Shown here: one piece after another, positions 45,900 to 55,959 of the stretch
Layout of the letters: each line of letters opens with the position of its first letter
Position numbering within the stretch: the stretch's first letter is position 1
Source: a virus
DNA length: 64,000 nucleotides
Virus record (IMG/VR): IMGVR_UViG_3300019487_000023
Span: 1 to 64,000 of that record
Reading direction: 5' to 3' (one strand)
Translations under genes and position numbers: made by a program
Notes under the pieces: generated by a model
Seen by the model: only the letters and a program-made list of their open reading frames with translations
Told to the model about the DNA's origin: nothing
Database searches by the model: none

Positions 45900-48800
45900 G
45901 TGGCTGTATTAGGTCGCCTACTTGTAAGTTCAGCAGAACGTTTAGATTTACCGGACCTCTTGAGCGTTGATTCGTACTCAGGCGGCGACTGGAAGTATTT
46001 CGTTCGCTCTCTCGTGGGCGGAGATACGCCTTATGTTCTAAAGGGCTTTGATGTCATCGATCCTCAAAATGCTATCGGTACGCAAAGCTGCTCTATCAGA
46101 GTTGCAGACTCTGTAGTCTACTATCCTGGTTCTAATTCTGGTTCTTTCTTCCATGGTCTTGAAGATGGCAACGCTAATGCACTCCCATTGGTTCCAGAAT
46201 TGCGTAAGAACGCTGTTAACTACGTCTATTTGACCTTCAGTACCTTCAATACCTCTATCGATACCAGAGCATTCTGGGATCCAGATAAAGACGGTGGCGT
46301 TGGTGGTGAGTTTACGCAGGATGTCAACACAGAGGCTGTTCTAAAGGTTGACGTTAACGTTTCAACCGGTTCATTCCCAGCTAATACAATCCCAGTAGCA
46401 AAGATCACTGTTGGTCCAGTTGTTATCACTGCAATTGAAGATGCTCGCGACTTGATGTTCCGTCTTGGTACTGGCGGCATTAACCCAGATCCTTTCAGCC
46501 GTTACAATTTCCGTAGTTTGCCTTCTTCGCCTTATAAGCGCTCTGAACCACCTACTACGATGACTTCGCCTTCGGATCCAAATCCGTTCCAAGGCGCCGA
46601 TAAGAACATCCTCACCCTTAAGGAGTGGATGGACGTTGTTATGACTAAGCTCACTGAGCTTGGTGGTAGCGTCTTCTGGTACGAAGATGCTGCAACATAC
46701 AACCTTGTTGCAAACTTTCAAGATGCTCTTGCAACCAGCTTCAAATCTAAGGGTCAATGGATCCACGACAGCTCTACTCCTGGTCTTGTAACCTGGACAG
46801 AAGATATCGTCGTTAAGACCACACAAGACACTCGCGACACATATATTCGCGCTGGTTCTAAAACACTTGTTGATGAGCAGGTGATGTATGTTCCTCTTGT
46901 TCGTCAACAGCCCCTAAACGGCTCTGATCAAGAAGTGATGTTCATTAACAGCCAAAACTATCTCAATACCGTTGGTGGTAGCCTTGGATTGTTTACTAAC
47001 CTTCGCAAAGGCGATTGGGTAAAGAAGATCACCGATCCAAACCACATGTATTTGCAGGTTCAGGAGTTTTATGACACCATTAACCTTGGTGGCTCAGTAA
47101 CTACTGCCGCCAATGCTCGCTCTGTTCGCTTGAGCGGTAACTACCTTGGATCTACTGGCGTTGAAAAAGGTCGCTTCGATAGAGGTGAATACCTTGTCTC
47201 TGACGTTGTGGTTTCAAACCGCAATAACACTAATTTGAGTCTTGCTGGTGGTAACTTCCACTGGATGGCAATTCGCTCTGACACCATCGAAGATGTTGGT
47301 AGCGCACAGTCATACACTCTCTCTGGTACTCTAAGTGAGCCAGATGGACAAACCGCTAAGGTCACTGTCACAGCGCACGGTCTCGTTGATGGCGATATCA
47401 TCGCTGTTTCTGCTCCTGCTGCTCAAGCTGGTGCATACTCTGTTGAAGTAGAAGATGCAAACACCTTCTATATCCAGACCACAAACATGACCACTGGCGC
47501 CTTTGCGGCAACCTATGCTATCATTACTACTGCTGCTCGCAGCAACGGTTATGGTTTCCAACTTGAATCTGCTAACCACGGATTCGAAACTGGTGAAACC
47601 ATCATCATCACTGGTACTACTAATTACAACGGTACGTGGGTAATTAAGAAGCGTGATGCAACTCATTTCCAGTTTGCATTAAACTCTGCTCCTGCAACTG
47701 AAACACCTGCAGCAGATACTGCATTTGCAACTCTTGCTCGTGTTAACGTTCGTGCAGAACAAGGCATCATTAAGCTTGTTCAGGGCGAAAGTGCTGACAT
47801 TGGTGAACTTGAAACTCAAAACATCAAGTCGTTCATCGGCATGCAGTCAATTGCAGAAACTTATCCGTTCTACTCTATTCCTGGAGGCTATAACGCTCTT
47901 CAAGGAATGCAGAATTACAATAGCCTTGCAACTGACAGCTTGACAACCCGTGCAAGCCGTCTATCTGCAATGATGGCCGACAAGGCACAAGACAAGACTA
48001 TTAAGGCTCTTCCAAGCAATATTCACTTTGTTCTTAATACAACAAATGGTGCTGCTCAGGAGATAAGCTTCTTGCCTGCTGCGAGCACACTGACATTTGT
48101 GCAACCAGGTTCTCCAAACGGTAATGCTGTTGTTACGCTTCCAGATACTGCCCCTGGTATCAGTTTGGCTGTTAATCAGGTAGCATACATTCTTCTTGAT
48201 AGAAATGCTGCTACAACCCCAAGTATCCTAGTCTCTGATCTTGCAACTGCACCAATTGGCGAAAACGTATTTGTTGTTGCAATGCGTCTTACAGACACAG
48301 AAATTTATCTTTGGGACGGCTCTCTGTGGAGAGCTGGAAAGAATGCAACTCCAGCATTTAAGGCTCAACAAGACCTAGACATGACCTTAGTTGGTGGTGG
48401 CACATGGAGTTGGGACATAAACACCAATCTTCTCACATGGGATGCTGCTGCCTACATTCAAATGCAAGGTTTGCACCCTAACAGAAACTCGTTTGGTGCA
48501 AGCAACGTTTCATTGCTCAACGATGGCGATTGCGCATACGTCACTGTCAACCGCGACGAAGCAATTATTGCTGGACTTACAGTAACGGCAACTCCACTTT
48601 ACCTAGTTCCAGAAGACGTAAACACTAAAGTTATTGCTGTTAGATTTGATAATGTCATCTACGTGGGCGACACCATGATGTTGATACATGGTGAAAGCAA
48701 GCAACTTTATGCTGGCGCTTCTGATCAGACACTTACCTTTATTGGTGCAACCGACGAAGCAGATGACGCCCCAGCTTACACAGCGGTCTCTGCCGGCTCA

Positions 48801-49178
48801 CTCAACCTTCCTGACTACAATGGAACTCCAGGAGAAAGCTTAACGGCTCGTCTGGCAAAAGTTACCGCAATGTTAGCGGATGCTCGTCAAGACTTCAATA
48901 TCGCTCTAGATCCAGGCATAATCACTTGGGATGGTACTAACGTGACCATTTCTTCTGCACAACTCTCTATCCCTGGCACCACCATCGGTGCAGCTCCTGT
49001 CTCGATCAACAACCTAGTATCGACGGCGGTGCCCGCTAATTCGTGTTTGTATGTAGATATCGACAGGGTTACAGGCGCTGCTTTGACATTGGCTGTAAGT
49101 ACGTTGGCAGCATTAACCCCATCTCAACAGCGTCTAGTTGTAGCTAGAAACGTCGCTGGATCGTTGTTGGTGAGATAA
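45900..49178 (+). CDS. Tail fibre/baseplate periphery protein, 1092 aa
   Basis: GTG start with AGGAG 8 bases upstream. Residues 1-200 are a conserved attachment region (LGRLLVSSAERLDLPDLLSV, VDVNVSTGSFPANTIPVAKI). It shares the module GDWVKKxxDPxxxYxQ...GNYxGST with the J-like protein. Two AHG-type beta modules lie at about 490-620 (TVTAHGLVDGDIIAVSAP, ANHGFETGETIIITG). Two related segments near 680 and 970 (SLTTRASRLSAMMADKAQDK, SLTARLAKVTAMLADARQDF) precede anchor-like strand domains. It probably links the baseplate to the fibres. Confidence 0.65.
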   Translation: MAVLGRLLVSSAERLDLPDLLSVDSYSGGDWKYFVRSLVGGDTPYVLKGFDVIDPQNAIGTQSCSIRVADSVVYYPGSNSGSFFHGLEDGNANALPLVPELRKNAVNYVYLTFSTFNTSIDTRAFWDPDKDGGVGGEFTQDVNTEAVLKVDVNVSTGSFPANTIPVAKITVGPVVITAIEDARDLMFRLGTGGINPDPFSRYNFRSLPSSPYKRSEPPTTMTSPSDPNPFQGADKNILTLKEWMDVVMTKLTELGGSVFWYEDAATYNLVANFQDALATSFKSKGQWIHDSSTPGLVTWTEDIVVKTTQDTRDTYIRAGSKTLVDEQVMYVPLVRQQPLNGSDQEVMFINSQNYLNTVGGSLGLFTNLRKGDWVKKITDPNHMYLQVQEFYDTINLGGSVTTAANARSVRLSGNYLGSTGVEKGRFDRGEYLVSDVVVSNRNNTNLSLAGGNFHWMAIRSDTIEDVGSAQSYTLSGTLSEPDGQTAKVTVTAHGLVDGDIIAVSAPAAQAGAYSVEVEDANTFYIQTTNMTTGAFAATYAIITTAARSNGYGFQLESANHGFETGETIIITGTTNYNGTWVIKKRDATHFQFALNSAPATETPAADTAFATLARVNVRAEQGIIKLVQGESADIGELETQNIKSFIGMQSIAETYPFYSIPGGYNALQGMQNYNSLATDSLTTRASRLSAMMADKAQDKTIKALPSNIHFVLNTTNGAAQEISFLPAASTLTFVQPGSPNGNAVVTLPDTAPGISLAVNQVAYILLDRNAATTPSILVSDLATAPIGENVFVVAMRLTDTEIYLWDGSLWRAGKNATPAFKAQQDLDMTLVGGGTWSWDINTNLLTWDAAAYIQMQGLHPNRNSFGASNVSLLNDGDCAYVTVNRDEAIIAGLTVTATPLYLVPEDVNTKVIAVRFDNVIYVGDTMMLIHGESKQLYAGASDQTLTFIGATDEADDAPAYTAVSAGSLNLPDYNGTPGESLTARLAKVTAMLADARQDFNIALDPGIITWDGTNVTISSAQLSIPGTTIGAAPVSINNLVSTAVPANSCLYVDIDRVTGAALTLAVSTLAALTPSQQRLVVARNVAGSLLVR

Positions 49179-49179
49179 T

Positions 49180-51921
49180 ATGTCGCAATATAAGTTAAAA
49201 TCAGGTTCGATCTTAGTAAATCCAACCAACCTGCAACAGGGTTCGGTACAGGATCAACTTGAAGACAGATCTTCGTACCTGCGCTCTGATGAGCCTATAA
49301 CATGGACAGGTTCCGAACTTCAGTTCACTCAGGACATAGTTATTGAGATCGTTCACTCTGCTAACGGCACAGTGACAGAGCATATTGTTCAGCTCGCTGA
49401 CAGCCCAATTCAACTTGCAGATCTTGAAAGCGCTTGGGTCGAGATCGATCGCTCAGCTGCTACTGAAAACTTAACGGTAAGCCTCTCTGGAACTCTTCCA
49501 GTTCCTGCTCACAGCGCTCAAGATAAAGACGTCATCATCCTCTTCAGGAGAGTTGACGCTGGTGGCGCTGGCTACCTACACATTCCTTTCCACAAACAAG
49601 TCCTCGAACCGGGTCAGACTGTTCGTCTTGGCGCTTCTGGTTCTGGATCTGGTGCTGGCGACGGTCTTGCTGGCGACTATAAAAGACGTCTCGTCCTTTC
49701 TCCGTTCGATTATGTGACCCCGAACATCTTCGAGACCGACAAGGTCACGAAGATCGCTTCAGGAACCGGCGAATACGATCCCGCGAAGAAGGCCTTCCTG
49801 ATGAACATCGGTCAGAACATGGTCTCGACCCAGAATCTCGACCCCGAGTTTCTGGCGACCGGAACTGACGTCGCGACCCTCGAGCTGTACCTCAACTGGC
49901 TCGAAGGCTTCGTCGACTTGGCTGCAACCTATGAAGTTTCCCGCGATGGTGGCGTGAATTGGCAACCGATCACGATGTCCCGCGTCGGTCTCTCTGAGAC
50001 CTTCCGTGGATACCTCAACGTGGTCACCGAAGGCGCCAACAACGACCTCGAGGGTTATTCCGTAGCCAACGCCGACACCAACCTCGCTTTGAACGCGACG
50101 ACTACCCAGCAACGCGCTGGATCGTTCGTGGCGACCAACTCTGAGATCGCCAAGACCGTTGAAGTGTACCTCAACAAGACGGGCTCCCCGACCGGTAACT
50201 ACAAAGTTCAGGTCGTCAAGGACTCGGCTGGTTCTCCTTCTACCTCCGTCCTCGACGTGATCTCCGAGAGCGACCTTCTCCCGATTGCCAGCCTAAGCGC
50301 TGGTAACAACACGGTTATCGTCGACATCTCTGACATCGGCCTCGTCGCTGGAACGTACTGGATCGTCTTCGTGACGGACGCGACCTACAAGGGTGTATTC
50401 TCGGCTGGCGTGACCCAATTGGCGGTCAGAGCTGATACCTCCGCTCCTACGGGTGGAGCTTCCGCTCAGTATAACGGCACGGCTTGGTCTGCTACGGCAT
50501 CGACCTCGACTTGCTTCCAGTTCAAGGGACGTGTTCTCGACGTTCGCGTGAGAGTGACCGCTGGCACTAACGGAGTCTACCTCCGCGGATATGGCTTGTA
50601 CTACGGCGTCGTTCAAGGTGTCACCACCCAGAACGTTCGCAAGTACCACAAGACTTCCTTCGCTGGCGTTGCCGGCGTCGTGACCGTCAACTTACCTTTT
50701 ATTCCCGATCCCTACCTCCTCACCGTGTACGACGTGTACCGAGGCCAAGTCTACGTGGCTGACTCCGAGATCTTCCGCATCGATGGTTCTTCGGTCACTT
50801 TCATCAGTGACTTGTTCAACTTCATCGGTGAGACCGTAGTTCTCGTATTCCGTCAGAACGACGTTCCGGCAGCTCAGGACACCAGCGATTCCAATGCTAC
50901 GCTGATCCAAGCGAATACAAACCGCATCGACGACAATGATTTGCTGGAAACAAACTACGCAACCAACGCGCAGTTTCGGGGTTTTCAGCGCCAAGTTCCT
51001 GCCACTTTGACCACAAAATCTGATGCTGCGTACGGCCCAGACCGTTGGAAATTGTTGACGTCTCACACTACTAACGTTCAAAGCGCGCGTGTAGTTGATT
51101 CTCCATCCAACTCTCCTTCTAAAAATGCAGTCCAAGTCAGACAAGCAGACGCCACTGCAAGACAGTTTGGCATGGTCCAATACTTAGATTCTGATCGCGT
51201 TTGGGAACTTCGCGGAAGACGAGTAACGTATGGTTTTTGGGTCAAAGCGACCGCAGCGAACATCCCAAATATTCGCGCGTCCATAGTCGAATGGAACGGT
51301 ACAGAAAACAGCCTAACCTCAGATCCAGTAGCGACGTGGGCAGCCACTCCTACTCTCGCGGCCAACTTCTCGCACGCATCTTCTGTATCAGACTTGGCCA
51401 TGACTGGTAACTGGGTCTACTTTGAAGTCTCGACGACGTTGTCGGGTTCATTTAATAACTTGGCTCTGATGATTTGGACTCCTGCGACTGCCGCTCAGAA
51501 CTCTGATCTTTATGTGACTCAGGTTCAGTTAGTTTCTGGCTCAAAGGCTAGACAATTTACTCGCATTGCACTTAAACCCGCAGAAGACATAACTGAGATG
51601 GAGCGCTTCTATCAAAAAAGCTATAATTTCGACACAGCTCCTGGAGCAGTTGGCGTACAAAATGGTGCGATTCAGGTCGAAGAGAAAGGGGCCGCTGGTA
51701 CCTCAGGGCTCCAAATTCATTTTAGATCTCGACTATTTAAAGATCCCGCTGTCGTTGGGTATTCGGATGTAACGGGCGCGTCTGGTGTGTTTAATAGAGC
51801 CACGATCGATACGGCTATTGGGTCGATTCAAAACACTGGTCAAAATGGATTTATCATTACTGGCGGTGCGGGGGCAAGTACGTTCTCACGCGTGCATTAT
51901 ACGGCTGAAGCAGAACTTTAA
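49180..51921 (+). CDS. Mosaic tail fibre protein, 913 aa
   Basis: Residues 1-160 resemble the anchor segments of 45900-49178. Residues about 167-565 are encoded by clearly more GC-rich DNA, with C/G-ending codons. Residues 570-600 are a helical linker (NATLIQANTNRIDDNDLL). Residues 600-800 look like a carbohydrate-binding jelly roll (YGPDRWKLLTSHTTNV, RVTYGFWVKATAANIP). The final 110 residues (ERFYQKSYNF ... VHYTAEAEL) match the tip of 54467-55564. The protein is a receptor-binding candidate assembled from recombined parts. Confidence 0.75.
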   Translation: MSQYKLKSGSILVNPTNLQQGSVQDQLEDRSSYLRSDEPITWTGSELQFTQDIVIEIVHSANGTVTEHIVQLADSPIQLADLESAWVEIDRSAATENLTVSLSGTLPVPAHSAQDKDVIILFRRVDAGGAGYLHIPFHKQVLEPGQTVRLGASGSGSGAGDGLAGDYKRRLVLSPFDYVTPNIFETDKVTKIASGTGEYDPAKKAFLMNIGQNMVSTQNLDPEFLATGTDVATLELYLNWLEGFVDLAATYEVSRDGGVNWQPITMSRVGLSETFRGYLNVVTEGANNDLEGYSVANADTNLALNATTTQQRAGSFVATNSEIAKTVEVYLNKTGSPTGNYKVQVVKDSAGSPSTSVLDVISESDLLPIASLSAGNNTVIVDISDIGLVAGTYWIVFVTDATYKGVFSAGVTQLAVRADTSAPTGGASAQYNGTAWSATASTSTCFQFKGRVLDVRVRVTAGTNGVYLRGYGLYYGVVQGVTTQNVRKYHKTSFAGVAGVVTVNLPFIPDPYLLTVYDVYRGQVYVADSEIFRIDGSSVTFISDLFNFIGETVVLVFRQNDVPAAQDTSDSNATLIQANTNRIDDNDLLETNYATNAQFRGFQRQVPATLTTKSDAAYGPDRWKLLTSHTTNVQSARVVDSPSNSPSKNAVQVRQADATARQFGMVQYLDSDRVWELRGRRVTYGFWVKATAANIPNIRASIVEWNGTENSLTSDPVATWAATPTLAANFSHASSVSDLAMTGNWVYFEVSTTLSGSFNNLALMIWTPATAAQNSDLYVTQVQLVSGSKARQFTRIALKPAEDITEMERFYQKSYNFDTAPGAVGVQNGAIQVEEKGAAGTSGLQIHFRSRLFKDPAVVGYSDVTGASGVFNRATIDTAIGSIQNTGQNGFIITGGAGASTFSRVHYTAEAEL

Positions 51922-51933
51922 GCCCAGATCGGA

Positions 51934-51939
51934 TAAAAT
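51934..51939 (+). promoter_or_regulatory. TAAAAT promoter, leaderless 51946
   Basis: GGATAAAATA, 6 bases before ATG and no ribosome binding site. Confidence 0.55.
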
Positions 51940-51945
51940 AGAGTT

Positions 51946-52686
51946 ATGGGACAAAAGCTTTACACAGATAGGATTGGCGCACTGAGCTTCAGCACTCCAA
52001 ACGTGCTGCTGGCTGCGTCTATTCTGACTATCGGAGGTCAGCAATACGTGACTTCCGCGTTGTCGGTATCCGTACCGGTCATGACCGCCAACACGCTCTA
52101 CATGGTCTACGCCGTACAAACCGCCGGCGTCGTGTCCTTGGTCATTTCTGTCAACGTCAACTCTGTGGGACCTACGGGATACTCCTCGTGGAAGCTGGTG
52201 GGCGCGTTTTATACGGATGGCACTGTATCGCCCACGTTGGGTACTTTCGTAACGATCGATGGAGTTCCTACCGCTCAAACTCCAGTCACTGTAACTTTGA
52301 CCGTTTCGAATATCCCGCTCACTTCCCAATCCTTCAAGATGCGTCGGGTTGGAGACAAGGCTTGGATCGAAGGGTATTGCGTAGCTTCAGGTGCTGCCAC
52401 GGGTAACATTCAATTCGCGCTCCCGTTCGTTCCAGATACCTCTAAACTAGCCCGCTCGGATTTTCCTACCTTAGGCACCGCCAAGGGTAATGATGGCACC
52501 GGCGACCACACTGGTGTCGTATTCAACTTTGGTGGAACTGGAACGTGCGGAATGTCAGGTGATGATGGCGCATCGAACTGGAACCCGACAGTGCCATTCA
52601 CTTGGGCCAATACCAGAATCCTTGAGATCTTTCTTCCAGGTGTTCCTAATTCTGCGTGGACCAACACTCCACTGAAGGACCTGTAA
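51946..52686 (+). CDS. Tail fibre tip protein, paralogue 1
   Basis: A 246-residue fibre protein homologous to 55960-56694. Shared features are an N-terminal strand region with TANTLYxxY, LVGAFYTDG, GTFVTIDGVPT, an MRRVGDKAWIEGY middle, GDDGASNWNPTVPF and the C-terminus TPLKDL. It lacks a long stalk and may attach to another fibre. A likely receptor-binding tip; probably leaderless. Confidence 0.65.
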   Translation: MGQKLYTDRIGALSFSTPNVLLAASILTIGGQQYVTSALSVSVPVMTANTLYMVYAVQTAGVVSLVISVNVNSVGPTGYSSWKLVGAFYTDGTVSPTLGTFVTIDGVPTAQTPVTVTLTVSNIPLTSQSFKMRRVGDKAWIEGYCVASGAATGNIQFALPFVPDTSKLARSDFPTLGTAKGNDGTGDHTGVVFNFGGTGTCGMSGDDGASNWNPTVPFTWANTRILEIFLPGVPNSAWTNTPLKDL

Positions 52687-52687
52687 T

Positions 52688-53986
52688 ATGTCAGGCATAA
52701 CTGGAAAAGATTCCCTCTCTTATAAGAAACAAGACGTAGCCCAGTCCCGCGTTCCGGCACTCGGCTTCAAGAAGACCGTGTTCGCCCACAAGGCGACCGC
52801 AGGTCAGACCGTCATTTCTCTTTCCTCGCTCACGACTCCCACGGAGATGACCGCCAACGGGTTTCAACAAGCCTCACTAGCTGAACTCACCTCGGTCAAC
52901 ATCCGTCAGTTCAAGGAGAACTTCACTTTAAGCTCTTCACTCCGCGGCATCCTTCAGCCCTTCTTGGGATACGTGGTGACCGGCGGAACCTCGATCAAAC
53001 TCTTGTTCTCAGCCGAAGACGGCGAGATCTTCACGGGTGTATTCGACGCCAACCCCCGCACCTTCACCAGCGCCGCCGATGCCATTCCGATTTCCGTATC
53101 CGGAACCTTGCTCGCTGGCCAAACTGACTTCAACGTCGGCACGGCCTTCAACGTAGGCCTTTTCCCTGGCTCTCAGCACGGCGCGATCCTAGTGTTCGCC
53201 AACGACCGCTTGGTCTACCGCAACGCTTCGTCCCCGACCGGTCCTGGAACGGACGGTGACTACTACGAAGTCCCAGCTGGAAACGGTCTCGGCGTCATGA
53301 TCCGTTTCAACGTCGCCGATCCGGTCTACGACCGTTCCATTTCGGTCGTCTCGATCGGTTCCTTGATTCAAGCTCCGAGTGGTTCTGAAGTGGCCCTCAT
53401 CGAGGCTCTGCAAGGTCAAGTCGATTCGATCATTCCTACGCTCGCCGCTCTCGCTGGCGTTCCAGAGTCCACCTTCCAAGGCGCGCCCAACAACGTCAAT
53501 CTCAAGGCTTTCGGTGACACGGTTCTAAGCAACACGACTCGGATCACGGCGCTTGAGAATCCAACGCAAAGCGAAGTCTGGGTATACGTCGGCAACGGGT
53601 ACGGCTCGACCAACACTGTAATCCGTAGATTCACCACGGTTGGGAAGAACGTTGGGGCTGGGATCAACTACGTCGATTCAGCTACTCTAGGCGCTTCCTT
53701 TACGATCGTCGAAGCTGGAATTTACGCCATCGAGTACTCTGACGAATTTAACGCTGGATCTAACTTTGGCATCAGTTGCAACTCTAACCAGCTCACGACT
53801 CAGATCGCCACTATCACGGCCGCTCATCGACTGGTCGCCTCGAACACCCTGAACGCCAATGAGGGCAAGACGGTGACGGTAACCTTGCGACTGGAAATTG
53901 GCGACGTCATTCGTCCTCACGCCCAAGGAACTGCTGGCGGAGCTGCGACGTGGATCGACAGCTTCAGAATCACGAAGGTGAGATAA
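52688..53986 (+). CDS. Tail fibre protein, 432 aa
   Basis: N-terminal attachment region with beta strands (FAHKATAGQTVISLSSL, LTSVNIRQFKENFTLS), then ISVVSIGSLIQAPSGSEVAL, a short coiled coil (VALIEALQGQVDSIIPTLAAL) and a C1q/TNF-like C-terminal jelly roll (SFTIVEAGIYAIEYSDEF, TLRLEIGDVIRPHAQG). The gene is GC-rich. It is probably a trimeric fibre whose globular tip binds the host surface. Confidence 0.7.
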   Translation: MSGITGKDSLSYKKQDVAQSRVPALGFKKTVFAHKATAGQTVISLSSLTTPTEMTANGFQQASLAELTSVNIRQFKENFTLSSSLRGILQPFLGYVVTGGTSIKLLFSAEDGEIFTGVFDANPRTFTSAADAIPISVSGTLLAGQTDFNVGTAFNVGLFPGSQHGAILVFANDRLVYRNASSPTGPGTDGDYYEVPAGNGLGVMIRFNVADPVYDRSISVVSIGSLIQAPSGSEVALIEALQGQVDSIIPTLAALAGVPESTFQGAPNNVNLKAFGDTVLSNTTRITALENPTQSEVWVYVGNGYGSTNTVIRRFTTVGKNVGAGINYVDSATLGASFTIVEAGIYAIEYSDEFNAGSNFGISCNSNQLTTQIATITAAHRLVASNTLNANEGKTVTVTLRLEIGDVIRPHAQGTAGGAATWIDSFRITKVR

Positions 53987-53989
53987 TTT

Positions 53990-54454
53990 ATGGCAAAAGC
54001 CCGCAGACAATCGAACAACACTATCACCGGCATTCAAACCGACATTTCCGCATGTGTGGAAGGGATCGGCCCGCTAGGCTCTGATGGAATCGAGTCAGAT
54101 CTTACGACTGGCACGGAAGTCATTGACACCGCCGGGGCTATGAGCTCCTCGCTAGTTTTCACTTGTCCTCCGGGGCAAGGCGGCAGGTATTTTGTGGCCG
54201 GCGTCATCGAGTTTAACGGATCATTTTCCGGCGACGAATCTTGTTTCATCCGCATCAAAAAGAACGGGGTGACAAAAACTACAGGATGGGGCGGTTCTGC
54301 TACGGCCAACGTCGAAATCGGAGCTCAGGTCATGACGCTATTAGATTTGGTCCCAGGTGACACGGTGACCTTTTCTAAGCGTTGGAACGGTATCTCTAGC
54401 GCTAGCATCAATGGTTCGGTCAGCATCTTCAAGCTAACCGGGACGGCGGCGTAA
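53990..54454 (+). CDS. C1q-like fibre tip protein, 154 aa
   Basis: Mostly one jelly-roll domain of the C1q/TNF type: GRYFVAGVIEFNGSFSGDES, FIRIKKNGVTK, LDLVPGDTVTFSKRWNG, SVSIFKLTG. The N-terminal 40 residues are a short connector. It resembles the tip domain of 52688-53986 without its stalk, so it may be an alternative or supplementary tip. AAGGTGAG lies upstream. Confidence 0.65.
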   Translation: MAKARRQSNNTITGIQTDISACVEGIGPLGSDGIESDLTTGTEVIDTAGAMSSSLVFTCPPGQGGRYFVAGVIEFNGSFSGDESCFIRIKKNGVTKTTGWGGSATANVEIGAQVMTLLDLVPGDTVTFSKRWNGISSASINGSVSIFKLTGTAA

Positions 54455-54466
54455 AGGAAATAAATC

Positions 54467-55564
54467 ATGGGATCTCAACTGCTTACTCCAAGAATCAATC
54501 GGCTCGAACCCAACGTCCTCATTAACGGGGCGATGGAGCTTCGTCAGCGTGTCGCAGCTACGGGTGGACTTTCCAACGCTTACGCCATGGATCGTTTCTA
54601 CGTCAACAACTTGAACACCTCCATGACGACCCTGGTCGATCAATCGGCCACCGTACCATCAATCGGAGCTCTGGCCTCGTCCCAGCGCGTCTATAACACC
54701 ACTACGGGATCGCTCGTGGCTGGCACTCAGTGCGACGTGAGGTACCGGGTCGAAGGCTACGACATTCTGCCCTTGGTCACCTCCGAATGGACTCTGATCT
54801 TCTGGGCGCGTTCTTCGGTGGCAGGCACATATTCCGTCGCCGTCAAGAACGGAGCCACGACTCATTCTTACGTTCGTCAGTACACCATCTCCACGATCAA
54901 TACGTGGGAGCTGAAGTGCATCAAGTTCCCGGCGCTCTCGACTTGCCCAGGCGCGCTACTCCGCACCAACGGCATCGGTCTTGAGATCAAGTGGTCCATC
55001 GTGACTGGTACGACTTTCCAGACTGGCTCCTTGAATCAATGGGCCGCGGGCAACTTCGAAGCGGGTGCAGGCCAAGTCAGCAGCTGGCTCACTTCCGGCA
55101 ACGAATTCTTAATGACCGGAATCATGGCTCTCCCAGGCGACTGGGAAGCTCTCACCTCGGCTGGGTACCAGTTCGTGAGATGCGGCCGTAACTTTCAAGA
55201 AGAGCTCGCCAAGGCTCAGCGGTACTACGAGAAGTCGTACGACCAAGCCCAAGTGCCCGGAACGGGCGCCGGTAACTTCAACGGATCGTGGTGCGGTTCA
55301 ACTCCTTCCGTCACGGGCGGCGGTGACCGTCTGACTGGACCTCACTTCGCGGTCCTCAAGCGCGCTACTCCTTCAGTAGTGATCTACAACCCGAACACGG
55401 CCGGTACCTCGGCTGTCTACGAGGTGAACACGGGCGCCAACAAGGCGACGACCGGATTCGTCGGGACAGGCGAGCACGGTGTTGGTCAGATCGGCGCCAC
55501 GGGTAACTCCCTGATCGTCAACAACACGTACCTAATGCACTGGACTGCGGACGCGGAGCTGTAA
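54467..55564 (+). CDS. Tail fibre protein with jelly-roll and tip domain
   Basis: A 365-residue protein. N-terminus LEPNVLINGAMELRQR and AYAMDRFYVNN is the usual start of phage fibre modules with a carbohydrate-binding-like fold (residues about 15-230: EWTLIFWARSSVAGTYSVAV). The tip module begins AQRYYEKSYD and ends MHWTADAEL, like the tip of 49180-51921. GC-rich. A likely receptor-binding protein. Confidence 0.72.
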   Translation: MGSQLLTPRINRLEPNVLINGAMELRQRVAATGGLSNAYAMDRFYVNNLNTSMTTLVDQSATVPSIGALASSQRVYNTTTGSLVAGTQCDVRYRVEGYDILPLVTSEWTLIFWARSSVAGTYSVAVKNGATTHSYVRQYTISTINTWELKCIKFPALSTCPGALLRTNGIGLEIKWSIVTGTTFQTGSLNQWAAGNFEAGAGQVSSWLTSGNEFLMTGIMALPGDWEALTSAGYQFVRCGRNFQEELAKAQRYYEKSYDQAQVPGTGAGNFNGSWCGSTPSVTGGGDRLTGPHFAVLKRATPSVVIYNPNTAGTSAVYEVNTGANKATTGFVGTGEHGVGQIGATGNSLIVNNTYLMHWTADAEL

Positions 55565-55565
55565 G

Positions 55566-55919
55566 ATGAGAACGTGGGTGATCGCAGACATTCAGAGCCT
55601 AGAGATCCTGACGACGTATCGTTCAGATTTTTCTCAGCAATCGACCTACGGTGGTCCTTGGGGTGACACCTCCAAGACCGTCCACTTGCCCGTTCCTCAG
55701 GACCTAGAGAACAAGAAGATTCAAGTCTTGGCTCTGGAGTCGACTGAGCTCCAGGACGAAGAAGGCGACACCATCGTGGACCTTTCGCCTGGTCCCACTC
55801 AGGTAGCTCACGACTCGCAAGGCCGGATCATTCTCAACGAACTGGGCAAGCCAACGCTCGTCTCGTCCTGGGAGTGGCGTCCTCGAATGGGAGCGGCCCT
55901 CAAGGTCGTCCTGAAATAA
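55566..55919 (+). CDS. Fibre-linked small protein, 117 aa
   Basis: Located between two fibre genes, starting one base after the preceding stop. Strands with Asp/Glu and Pro (TVHLPVPQDLENKKIQVLAL, DDxxxDEEGDTIVDLSPG-like region) and a C-terminal strand (RPRMGAALKVVLK). It could be a fibre assembly chaperone or a small tip component; neither is shown by sequence. Confidence 0.5.
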   Translation: MRTWVIADIQSLEILTTYRSDFSQQSTYGGPWGDTSKTVHLPVPQDLENKKIQVLALESTELQDEEGDTIVDLSPGPTQVAHDSQGRIILNELGKPTLVSSWEWRPRMGAALKVVLK

Positions 55920-55936
55920 AGTTAAGTTGTCCTAGG

Positions 55937-55942
55937 TATAAT
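55937..55942 (+). promoter_or_regulatory. TATAAT late promoter
   Basis: GGTATAATTAGG, 17 bases before the ATG of 55960, with GGAG between. Confidence 0.6.
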
Positions 55943-55959
55943 TAGGATGGAGATTCAAG

